Shown here: positions 48,514 to 60,059 of the stretch, in pieces
How positions within the stretch are numbered: position 1 is the first letter of the stretch
Layout: the number at the start of each line of letters is the position of its first letter
Notes under the pieces: model-generated
The model's input: only the letters and a program-made list of their open reading frames with translations
The model's database searches: none
Told to the model about the DNA's origin: nothing
Program-made: the position numbers and the translations under genes
Origin: Daphnia carinata
Lineage: Eukaryota; Arthropoda; Branchiopoda; Diplostraca; Daphniidae
NCBI RefSeq assembly: GCF_022539665.2
Contig: NC_081332.1
Location: 2,389,884-2,453,883, forward strand
Direction: 5' to 3'
DNA length: 64,000 bases

Positions 48514-49585
48514 AGGAACAAGGAAGGCTGATCTACATGTAGGTGGAAACGGAAAGTGAGCGACACAAGACATGACCTTCCATCATGATGTGCATCGAAG
48601 GTTTTCCATGCGTTCACACTGAGGACAAAATGTGTGTCACCAGTGTGAAGTAAGCAGCGCAGTTTGCTGCATAAGTACGTGTACAATAACATCTCTGCCC
48701 TGATGTGTTTGTTGGTCATACGTCGCGGTGTAGCAGTCGTACAAGGATATCGTATTAGCATAACTTCGTTACCTTGTCGGAGCATCGAACTTGCACCCTC
48801 ACCTTCATCGCTTCCGTTTCTCCTCCATTATAGACCAACATCTCTATTCCCAATTTGCGCCTAAAACGATCAAACGCACAATTAGTTTAGCGGCGTTTGA
48901 ATTGACTTCCCTGTGTCGAAACATCAGTTTATCTATCGACCATGTTGTTACTATCGAATATAATTTCCATCGTCGTTTAGATTCAAAATCGGTTAAGTCA
49001 TAAAAAATGAGGGTTTGATGTTACACAATTTGTGTCTTAACGTAGGGGACAACAGGTGTCAACAGCACCCACCAAATAGACTTAATATGTAAGCTGAACA
49101 TCTATATACAAACTCCCTTCTAACCTTCCTTAAAACAAATGGTAATGACAATCACGACATTGAAATACTCGGTTAATGACTAAACTCCCGTATGGCGAAC
49201 GTTCTTCACCTAGAAAAACATGTTCCGCACGCACGTGCAATGCTGTGGTGACATTACTTCACGTCAGGTGCCAGCGCTTCCCCATCACGTTTCTCTGTTT
49301 TTCTCCTTGACGAACAGACACCCTGTCGAACACAGCCAATATAATAATATAGATTCCAGTGCACTCGTTCCTGTTTTACACGAAAAAAAAGTGCATAAAC
49401 GATATACGGGCTGGCAATGCTGTTTCCTTGACGTTTTTTTATACCTCCCGCACAATGAGACGAGCACCTTGAAAATAAAAAATTAAATGAAAACAGGAAG
49501 GATGTTCTCTTTTTTCTTTTGTTTTTCCGTGACTTATGACAACCCTACGCAATGTGCGCGTGTTTACAACGTTTGCGGTGGGACG
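48514..49585. other. divergent promoter region of proteases 2 and 3
   Basis: About 1 kb between the two TATA boxes, which point away from each other. A CACGTG hexamer is at 49232-49237. No coding sequence is supported. Shared enhancers would be expected here. Confidence 0.5.
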
Positions 49586-49592
49586 TATAAAA
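49586..49592 (+). promoter_or_regulatory. TATA box of protease 3
   Basis: TATAAAA 95 bp before the start codon; a TCAGT initiator candidate is at 49626-49630, somewhat farther than usual (42 bp). Confidence 0.6.
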
Positions 49593-49680
49593 ACACCAGT
49601 CGGGTCGGTTATGAAGTTCACTTGCTCAGTCAGCAGCGAAATATCATTTTACGTTAGACAAAACAACACAAGTATCCACC

Positions 49681-50970
49681 ATGAAAACTATTCTAGCCAT
49701 AACCGGCCTTATTTTCTTTCAACCGCTGGATGCCTTCATTAACAGTATGTTTGTTTTTAATTTTAACGTCACAAGTTTAAAGTGAATTTCTATTTCATTT
49801 AAATCTGTTTTATTTAAAAAAAAAAATAGTGGCGGACGTGGATTGTGGAATGTCAGTAGTTCGTAATGGCAAAATCGTTAATGGAATCGACGCCGAAGAA
49901 GCCGAATTTCCTTGGTACATTTTTCTGGAATAAAACTCTTTAACTTAACTCTTTTGAATTGTTGAACGAAAAAAATTTTTTTTTTTGCCTTGATATCAAA
50001 CAGGATTGTTTCACTTAAGCAGAGGGGTGAACATTTCTGCGGTGGAGCGCTCATCAACAGTCGATGGGCCCTAACGGCCGCCCACTGCGTGCTCAGGTAA
50101 CAGGTTCATTCCTCCTATCAATTGAATTTATAATCCAAATAGAAGTAAAATGTTCAGTCTTAATTTTTCTTTTCATTGAAAACAAAGTCGAAGGGCTTCG
50201 CAGATCCAAGTGAGCGTGGCCGAGCACAACCTGCTCGACGCCAATAGCCAACACACGAAGCTGTTCCAGGTCACCGAGATAGTTTTGCATCCGTCGTACG
50301 TGACTCGTCAATTGGCTGGCGATATCGCGCTCATCAGTTTCGACCAGGACGTTCAATGGGGCGATCGTGTTCAACCCGTCTGCCTGCCCAATCCGGACAA
50401 AGATCCGTTCGCTGGCTTCCTGGCAACTGTGGCCGGATGGGGCTGGACTGACGAAGTTAAAAACGGTATTCGAAAAAAACACAAACAAGAATATTTTAAA
50501 TGCTTACGTGATTATGAGCTTCATGTTCTGTTTAATTTTCGGAATGGACAAGGTGGAACAAGAGCCAATGTTCTGCAAAAGGTCGATGTGCCCATCTTAG
50601 CTAATGCGGACTGTCAGCAGTGGTACAAAGACGAGAAGAAGTCGTTGATTATTGTGGACACGGCCTTGTGTGCCGGAGTGGAAGCCGGTGGCAAGGACGC
50701 TTGCCAAGTACATATTTCTAATTCTATTTCTGTTAATTAAAGAGAAAAAGAAAACAGATAGCCAATATTATTCTAATTTCGAATATTTTTGTTCAATAGG
50801 GCGACAGTGGCGGCCCACTGGTCATCAAGAAAGACGGCCGTCACCAAGTAGTTGGCGTCGTCAGCGCAGGAATCGGTTGCGCCAGACCTCGGCTGCCCGG
50901 CCTCTACACCCGCGTCAATAACTATCTCGACTGGATTTCTCGCACAGTCCGCAAAGAACAAGAATTATAA
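49681..50970 (+). CDS. trypsin-like serine protease 3 (S1A, secreted)
   Basis: The only plus-strand member. Exons: 49681-49744 (signal peptide, [15 protein letters not shown]), 49830-49914, 50004-50096, 50188-50465, 50553-50707, 50800-50970; phases as in the other three, 281 residues. ADVDCG propeptide, activation before IVNG. Triad: His in LTAAHC, Asp in GDIALI, Ser in GDSGGPL. Asp189 (KDACQ), Gly216 and Gly226 are trypsin-like; Trp215 is Ala (VSAGIGCA). It is closest to protease 4, with which it shares long identical stretches, e.g. [20 protein letters not shown] and [15 protein letters not shown], but has an extra C-terminal tail (RKEQEL). Confidence 0.95.
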
Positions 50971-50997
50971 CGAACTTAATATACATATTTAGCTGTA

Positions 50998-51003
50998 AAT
51001 AAA
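50998..51003 (+). terminator. poly(A) signal of protease 3
   Basis: AATAAA 28 nt after the stop codon; another AATAAA follows about 30 bp later. Confidence 0.7.
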
Positions 51004-52283
51004 TCGATGTAAACACGGAAATGTAAAATAAACGTAAAGCAACACATTTCAAAACAACTTTTTGTTATTGTTTCAAAAGAAGTACTAAAGAAGTTTTTCC
51101 TAAAGATTGAGGCGTTTCGAGAAATCGATGCGCATGACTCGTTTAAAAAATGAAGAGGTTTTTTTTTTAGGTGTCATTAAGGGTAAAGAGATTAGAGTGA
51201 AAGCTCAACCCTTGCAATCCTCTTTTTAAGTTGACTTTATCATAAATCTATCCTCCTTCCTCGAAGACTGAATTCAATTTTAAAAGTAAAAACAAAATAC
51301 TGTCCCTGTGGCCTCGTTTCTTATCGCAGGTCAGTACGCAGCTTAAAGGTCGGCAATGGTTTTAAAAACTTTTCGCGGAAAGTGTATCAATCACATTCGT
51401 GTCATTAGTTTTTATTTCAAATTTTGTTTGGATTTTTATATTGATTTATTATATTAAATATTTAATTGCCGTGTTAAAAATGATACCAAGTAACAAGCGT
51501 TTGGATTCAATGGTGCTCCCAAGTGCTTCGATCATAGTCCTATAGAAGTAAAGTCCTGACTTTATACTAACCGAAAGCTACGTGGCAAGGCATGTCTGAT
51601 GTACAATAATTTTGTTGGACGTCACTGAAAAAAAAACAAAAAAAAAAACAGTTTTTATTCTCGTACTGGAAATGTTGTTATCTTCATTTCTCCTATTCAT
51701 CTGTGCTGATTGTTTTTGGTTTTCACAAAACGCTTGTTTCGGTAGCTATAACACTAAATCTTGTTGGCATGAATTCCATCAGAGTAAATGAGTGGCATAA
51801 GCAACTCATTTCACATACAATCTGCTTATGCACCGTCACAGTTTCTAGCATCTATAATCTCACTCTCAACGAGTACCTAACTCCCCAACATTGAACCACA
51901 GCAACGTCTCCATTTTGTTTTTACAACGCAACATTTGCTCTCATTATCTAAACAAATATGTGTTTTAAGGGCCAAAAATAGCATTGTGTCATGGCGACAA
52001 GCGCATACATACGATAAGGATAATGATAGACACCCGTGCCAAGTGAGTTACGCAAGGATGCAGTCCAACATTTTAAACTAACATACCCAGTTAAATTTAT
52101 TCTAGAAAAAAAAAAAAACGACGATTGCAATTGTTTTTGCGAAATCCGAATGCGAAATGCGAAACGATTAAGAAAAAATACTCGAGAAATACAAAAGATA
52201 TCTTTCTTTATTTAAGACAAATTATACACATAGACAAATAATAAAAGGTACACACACAACAAGGGGGTTAATCGTTGCTTCTG
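51004..52283. other. intergenic between convergent proteases 3 and 4
   Basis: AT-rich with A/T runs; 3' UTRs at both ends. No protease relic or other gene is seen. Confidence 0.6.
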
Positions 52284-53556
52284 TTACATGCGGACCGTGC
52301 GAGCGATCCAATCTAAGTAATTATTAACACGCGTATAAAGGCCGGGTAAACGAGGACGAGCGCAACCGATTCCGGCACTGACTACACCAACTACCTGATG
52401 ACGTCCGTCTTTTTTAATCATCAACGGCCCGCCACTGTCACCCTAATTTTAAACAAATATATTATAATAAATGGAATTGCAAAGATTGAAAAAAAAAAAA
52501 ATATCAGTTTTAATACCTGACAAGAATCTTTGCCGCCATTTTCAAGACCGGCGCACAAGGCCGTGCTGACGATGGTCAACGATTTTTTTTCGTCCTTGTA
52601 CCACTGCTGACATTCCGCATTAGCCAAAATGGGAACATCGACCTTCTGCAGCGTATTGGCCCTTTTACCACCTTTACATATTGCCAATCAAAATTAAAAA
52701 AAATAAAAATTTGCGATGTAATTATTTGAATTTGATAAAAATGGCGAATATACCGTTTTTGACCTCGTCGGTCCAGCCCCAACCGGACACGGTCGCCAGC
52801 AGACCGGCGAATGAATCTTTATCTGGATTAGGAAGACAAGCCGGTTGGATACGGTCGCTCCACTGCACTTGTTGGTCGAGATTGATGAGGGCGATGTCGT
52901 CGGCCAACTGACGAGACACGTACGACGGATACATGACGATCTGTTGGACCCGGTATAACTTCGTCCTCTGGCTATCGGCGCCCAGCAGATTGTGCTCGGC
53001 CACGCTCACTTGCATCTGCGCTGCTCGCCGACTGCATATGACGATTTAAAAATATTTTATATTACTTGACTAATTCATTTTAAAAACTACAAGAAAATTT
53101 AGAATGAAATTGTTGTTAGCATTGTGGCTGTTTCGGCTTTATACTTAAGGACGCAATGGGCTGCTGTTAGAATCCAGCGCTTGTTGATCAGGGCGCCACC
53201 GCAAAAATGCTCGCCAGTCTGGCCGCGCAGCAGCTTCAGCGACACCATCCTATAAATTGTACAATCAAATCATAACATTTGTTCTAAAAAAAAACAACAA
53301 AAAACACATTTTCAATGGCGCAAAAATTCACCAAGGGAATTCTCCTTCGACGGCGTCGATGCCATTGACGATCCGTCCGTTCCTGAACTTCGATATGCCG
53401 CAATCGACGTCGGCCACTTTGATTTGGGTAATTTAAAAAAACAAAAAATAGTAGAAAAATAATAATAATATAATTTTTAAGAGTCCTAATACTGTTGATG
53501 AAAGCATTCAGCGGCTGGAAGTAAACGAAGCCGAGGATGACAAGGATGAACTGCAT
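52284..53556 (-). CDS. trypsin-like serine protease 4 (S1A, secreted)
   Basis: Exons (minus): 53556-53493 (signal peptide, [15 protein letters not shown]), 53416-53332, 53249-53145, 53031-52754, 52671-52517, 52442-52284; same phases, 281 residues. ADVDCG propeptide, activation before IVNG. Triad: His in LTAAHC, Asp in ADDIALI, Ser in GDSGGPL. Asp189 (KDSCQ), Gly216 and Gly226; Trp215 is Ala. Exon 3 is 12 nt longer than in its paralogues ([13 protein letters not shown]), a four-residue insertion near the active-site His. It is the inverted sister of protease 3. Confidence 0.95.
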
Positions 53557-53615
53557 GTCTTTTTTGATGGCAACAAATAGATCAGCTAAGAAAATCGGTT
53601 TCGAATTCAAAGTGT

Positions 53616-53654
53616 TGACTGTCTGCTGCAATCGAACGTCTGGCCTGCTTTATA
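53616..53654 (-). promoter_or_regulatory. TATA plus CAGTC initiator of protease 4
   Basis: TATAAAG (53654-53648) with CAGTC 34 bp downstream (A at 53620), giving a 5' UTR of about 64 nt. Confidence 0.75.
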
Positions 53655-55559
53655 CTAGCCGCCTAACACGATCGAAAGTAAAAAAAAAAAAAAAAAACGG
53701 GTAGACGTGTACGCAAGTACGGACCCGGGTGTAGGAAGTTGGGGGGGGGGGAGGAAAAACACCAAACATGGCCGCCTGCGCGCAGAACAGGAATGAGGAA
53801 CCTGCTCTTTCTCTTCATTTTTTTTTTCAAGGTTTTTCTTTGTATTTTCTTCTCAACGTAAGACGTCAGAGAGACGCCATTGTCCGATGCATATGCAAAA
53901 CATAGAGTTGTAGAGAAATCGAAAATGTATGTCACCGCCGCCGCCATAACTTTAACTGTCAAGGACGCTGGTACCGTGTTACGCTTGCATTCAGAAAAGA
54001 CGTCATCGATTGCATTTTATTACTCATCTTTATCGGGAAACGGTTGTCGTTTTTTTTTTTAAATAGATAAATGAGAATGTATTTTAAAATAATGGTTGCG
54101 TCACGGTCTTGTATAGGGTCCGTTCCGAAACTGGTTGTGCAAACGAGTCGCATTTCGCATTCCAGTGTCAAATTTCAACTCGTCAAATGGCGAGATTTTT
54201 TTTTTTTTTTGCCATGATCAGCATAAATGACCATGTCCCTCCCCTCCCTCCTCCTCAGGCGATGATGTATCAGATAGAAGAGATTTAAAAAAAAAAAATG
54301 AGCTTTTTACTGAACATCCTCTGCGTTCAAGACAAGTGGCCTATATTCATTTACAATAAAACCAATCGAGTCCCCTATACACGTCTAAGGCCTAGGACAT
54401 TTAAAATAAAAAAACTCTTGAGGGCAGTCGACTTTCACCTCCATCCGCTTCCTGCTTTTCAAATGCGGATGTCTCGATCACATGGGCCCGCATCCAAAAA
54501 AAAAAAAAACCCACATACATCGTGCGCGGTCGGGATGGTTACAATCACGCAAAGGGCACAATTGAAAAGAATCATTGACACAAACTATGTAGAGGGTAAT
54601 CATTTTATTGTATCGAAGACTCAAGGCCTTTTTGCGGACCGCACGAAAATGAAAAAAAAAAAAAAAAAATGCACTCACGCGCACGAACGTGACAAAAATG
54701 GCAGACAAAAATTCATAATACAGGCCAAGGCTTTTCTTTTTTTTTATAATTTTTGGTTTTGTAATTAGTAGTCGTGGGTGTTGCGATTCTCCACAATAAA
54801 CAAAAAAACAAAATGGAATCAATTGTCTCTCTAAATGTGAAAAAGGCTATTGCGGGGATTCATTTAAAAAAAAAAAAATAAATAAATGCAATTATAAATG
54901 TAAGACATGACGGCACAAACAACCGCGTGATGTCGCTGACTTTGGTGAGGTACGTCGACATCCACAAAACAAATGGACCTGAATGTTCTTTCTTCTTTTA
55001 AATTTTTTTTTTTTAGCACATCAAAGATATGGCTTTTACTGGTAGGGGGGGGGGGGGATGAAAACTGGAGCTTCTTTTTTTTTTTTCTAAACAAAAAATC
55101 ATTATATTATCTATGTACATAATAAACACAGTTATGTCTGTGTATAATGCGTTATAAATTAAACGGAACATTAATTGCACGGCCGAAAAATAAATGAAAA
55201 TCAAAGATAAACATAAAACAGGAAACTTCTTTTCTTAGCAAAAAGAAAAAATGGCCGTTGTACAGGTGAAACCTGACTAGAAAAGGATTTCGACCAATGA
55301 AAAAAAAGAAAAAAAAAATCAAGAAAAAGATTAAACAAATTTGAAACTTACAAAATATGTGCTAAATTTCATGGCTTGGGGGGGGGTGGGTGGGTAGGGT
55401 GGGAATTGGCAAAACGTTTTTCAATTATCCAACAGTCTTTGAATAGTGGACTAGTTAAAGATGGGGGAACTCGTGGCATAACAGTTTTCAATGGCACTCG
55501 TATTTCAATTCATTTTTTATTCAAATTGAATGAATTAAATTTTTTTTTTTTTTTTTTTT
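53655..55559. other. non-coding; 3' region of the zinc-finger gene
   Basis: Homopolymer-rich DNA (A runs near 53680, 54289, 54656; G runs near 53743, 55047, 55379). The right part is probably the long 3' UTR of the zinc-finger gene (minus), immediately preceded by T22 at 55539-55560. No coding sequence is supported. Confidence 0.5.
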
Positions 55560-58066
55560 TTAGGACTCCGTTTCGACCGTAGTCGATTCGGCTGTTTCAT
55601 CTCGGACGGGATGACCCGTACTGAGATCGATGTACAGGGCGTCGTCGTCGTCCTCTTCGTCGCTCCCGTGCTGGCCTTTATTCGCCTGTTCGTCGTAGAC
55701 GATTTCCGGCTGGCCACCGCCATCGACCGGATTCACCGCTTCCGACCAAATTTCCAAATTCGAGCATTTCCAGTAGCTCTCGGGCAATTTGGTCGCCTTG
55801 CGGCCCTTCAGCTGGAAATGCAATCCAATGTGCTCGGAGAGCTCCTCCTGATGGGTCACAGTGAAATCGCAGAAATTGCAACGGTAACTCCCCGCCGCGC
55901 CGTTGGCCGCGTGATGGCCGTTGTGACTGGCCAAATCGTCCTGACTGCCACACCTGAACGGGCAGTACTGACAGAAGAAAGGCTCTTCGACGCTCTGATG
56001 CTGGACAGAACGCAACTTGTCTTGAAGCCAAATGTGCTGGCGATCGGCCGTCGACAGCGGCTGTTCGGGCAGGTGAATCGTCGGCACGGCCGGCTCCTGC
56101 GTCTCGACGTCCATGGCCTCGTGGGCAGCCGCGTCGGCGGCCGTCTCGCACTCGTCGTGCTTCTTCATGTGCTGGAGAAAATTGGCGTAGTACTTGACGG
56201 CGTAATCGCACCGGTCGCAACGGTATCGCTGTTTAGACCCGTGCAAATTGGAATGCACTTTAAACTGTTCCTTTTTCTCGAACGAAGACGGGCATTTGGA
56301 ACACTGAAACCTCTTGAGCGCTTTGGCGCTGTCCGTCGCCCTCTCCGCCACCTCCTCGCTGTCCGTCTGGTGCAAGTGAAGCATCTCGTGCTTCGTCAGG
56401 TTGTCTTTAGCTTTAACGGCGTAGTTGCAGAAGCGGCAGCGGAACGGGCCGTTGCCTCCGTGCAGCGAGATGTGATACTGAAGCGCTTTGCTCTCGGCAT
56501 CGAATTTGGCCGGACACAGGTGACAGGAGGACGAAGCCTTTTCGTTAGTTGCGTTGCTGGCATTAACGTCCGGCATCTCTTTGCGGCTGGTTAAATCGAT
56601 GGCCCCCTCTTCTTCGTCCGCACTGCTGGCCGGTTGGACGGCCAGTATGCACGGCTGCGGATGCTGTTCAGACGCTCCGTGATGTTCCATCAATACCTGT
56701 CGTATACAAATTCAAGATGAAATTAATAATTGAAAAATGAAATGAGGAGGATAAAATTAAAAAATAAAGACCTTGGTTCTTTCTTGATATTCGCGACTGT
56801 GAACCTTCCAGTGGGCCAGCAGGTGATTCTCCTGGCGGGCGGTATAGGAACACACGTCACAACGGAAGGCCAACTTGACACCGTGAAAACGTTGGTGAAT
56901 CAAAAGTTCCGTCTCGACCAAGAAACGGGCCGGACAGTGAGCGCAAAAATGCAATCGTTTTCCAGCGTCTTTGTTGTCTTCCGTCCGGCCCAGCAGCAAA
57001 TCCAGTTTGGGTTGGGGTGCCGCGCTGCTGGACGACGACATCGAAGAGCACGATTCGTCCGCTTCCCTGCCCATCGCTGTGGCCGTTTCGGCTACTAATT
57101 TCGATAGACCCGACGCTCCGGCCAATTGGCGCAGCTGCTCGTCGTCCGGCCTGGTCGGGTCGGCCAGCGCGTGGATGATACCCAACACGTTCTGGTGGAC
57201 CTTGACGTGAGCCGAGAGGACTCCAGCGTTATTGCAACGATAATTACACATAGTACAAGCGTGCATGTTATCTCCTCCGTTGCCCGTCTTGGTCTGATGT
57301 CTCTTTTCGTGCTCCTGGATATTGGCCTTGCGGACGTTCACGTGCGGACAATGGCGACATTTGAACATTTTGTAGAACTTTTGTCCGCGAGATACCCAAG
57401 TTAGTGGGATATCGGACAACGAGACAGTAGCCGAGTCCGGCAACCGGGCGATGGTGTTGGGATCCAAGCCCAGGTGGGTGTAGCCTTCAGATCCGGCCCC
57501 ATTGTTAACGGCTGGAACGGAGGATGAAGAGGATGACATGGCCGCCGTGGAGGGTGATTGATTTTCGATGGAGGTCATGGCTACATCCTCGTCCGTCATG
57601 TCCAGCACGGCCTCAGCGGCTTCAGCCTCCGCTTCGGCTTCCGAGCCGATGGGGTCCGAATCGGAGGCGTAATGATCGCCGTCCAGCAAGCCGATAGGTG
57701 GCAGGCCGTGCACGCAGAGGTGTTGATTCAGCAAGTGCCTGCGGCTGACGTTGTAAGAACATTGCGAACATTTGTAGGGCGCACCTCGCGGACGGTGGAA
57801 CTGTCTGTGATACACGTACTGGCTCTTGTTGTCACTGACGTACGGGCACGAAGTGCAACGGAATCTTTTTTCAGGGCTCTGTTGTTCTGGAACATCATTC
57901 TGCATTCATTCATTTTTTTTTTTTTTTCTCATTAGTTTCAATTTTCAAATTTCAATTCAAGATTTAAAATTTGCCTTTTCAACGCTGGAAGAAAGCTGGC
58001 CGGAAGCGTCCAATTTCAAGTCGTGCATTCCGTGAAGAACGAGATGCTGGGCAAGTTCTCTGCACG

Positions 58067-58099
<33 letters not shown>

Positions 58100-58315
58100 C
58101 GATTAATGTACACCAAAGAGTTTGGTAATAATTTCAAATTTGAATTACTGTTTATCGGCCACGAAAAATGGGCAGATGGGGCACTTCATGGGTCGGCCCG
58201 GTCCGCTCTTATGATGTTGTCGGTGAACTTCAATGTCCGTCAGGCTTTTAGAGATGAACGGACAAACGGAACACGAATATTGCTGCGCATCCGGATGCAT
58301 TATATAACCTGTTCC

Positions 58316-58348
<33 letters not shown>

Positions 58349-60021
58349 CAAAATGAATAAATGGCATAACAGAAGTTAAGAAATAAAAAAAAATGTACCC
58401 ATAGAATCTTCCTCCGGTAGAGGACTCTCGCGTTTGACCGCCTTCTTTTTCTCTTTGCCGTTCAATAGCGAAACGGACAAATCGTCCCCTTCGCGACTCA
58501 ATTCTGGACCGTCTTCCTCCGTCACCCGATTTTCAATCACTTGAATATTTCCATTGTGTTTCAAACGGCAATGGCGCTGATTATTCATAAAAAACAAAAC
58601 AAAAAAAAAAAAAAAAAAAATGAGTTCCAAGTTTCATTTCAATTTTGTCCACATCACAACTAAATTGAACTAAAAAATTAATAAAGACGCGGACATTTTT
58701 TTTTTTCTATCTATCTTACCAACATAAAATCTATAACTGGAATGTTAGCAAATTAAAAGAGAGACATGAAAAGAAAGAGAAATAAGAAAACCTGAATCAC
58801 ATGTTTCCAATTGGAAACTTGATTGCATACTCCACATCGGAAAGCAGGCGCTGAGGAAGAAGAAGAACCTCCCCCGACAGAGAGGAGGGAGGCGGGCGGT
58901 GGCGGAGGCAAGAGGTGAGCCTCACCGACGGCCATCTGTCCACCGCTAGTCAGACCAGTTGATGAAACGGACAGAGCCGGACTGCTCCCGCTATTAGTAC
59001 CGACACCCGGATGATAGTGAGCACTTCGAATGTGCTGCAAGACCGTCTCCCGGTTATGATCCCTGTCCACAGAAGTTCCAGGTGTTTCGTTAAGAGAAAG
59101 AGGGACGGAAAAATTCAGTTAACCAACCACCACAACCAATCACCACAGTTAGTTTCAATAATTATGCAATGAGAGTATTAATGCCATTAAAAGTTAATTG
59201 TTTTTTTTATAAAACGTCGCTTCATTAAAAAAGACTAAAAAAAGCAAAAAAAAAAAAAAACCCTAGTTTGTTTTCTTCCGGACAGGACGGAAATGACACC
59301 ATGGAAACAATACCCTAATGACACTCTGCCAGTTGGATCCTTTGCCACAGAGGCCGCACGAGAAATTGTCCCGTCTCGTGTGCTTGGCCATGTGAGCCAA
59401 CACCATTCGCTTATCTTTGTGCCTAACTATTCAGACACGCAAAAATACTGTACAACTTCTTTTTTTTTTTTTTTTGTTTTTTTTAAATAAATTTGCATAA
59501 AACAATTCAAAAAATAAATTGAAATCTTAAATACGCCACTGATGGAATAAATAATGAATTTAGAAAAAAAAAAAAAAATAAATAAACAAAACTCTCAACT
59601 TACTTGAAAACGCAACGTTTGCACTTCCAGATGGTCCGGCGAGGGTTGCTGGCCCCACCGCTAGAGGATTTGGTTGGCGACGGGTAATGATCCGACAGAT
59701 GGGCCGACGAATCGTCGTGATGAAGTGCGTTCAATTGCGGCAGTTGGCGGATGGCGGGCGGCGGCGGCAAGATAGTGGAGGCGATGTTGGCCAGCGACGT
59801 GGCCAACGAGACGGCCGATAAATTGAAAGGCAGCGTTTCGCTACCACTAGCGCCACCGGCGGCCGCAACAGGAACAGGTGAAGGCACCGGAGATGGCGAT
59901 GGAGACGGTGACAACGAGTCCGTCCGTCGAGACGACGAGGCCGCAGTCCTCCGTCCCATTTCTTCCATGGCGAAACGGCCATGAGTTAAAGACGGCCCAC
60001 CTTTAATTTTAATTCAATTAA

Positions 60022-60059
<38 letters not shown>

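Noticed and set aside
48402-48785. 127-codon minus-strand ORF next to the protease 2 start
   Set aside because: It spans the TATA box and initiator of protease 2 and has no family features.
55611-56594. 327-codon plus-strand ORF
   Set aside because: It is antisense to an exon containing several intact C2H2 fingers on the minus strand; the open frame follows from that exon's codon bias.
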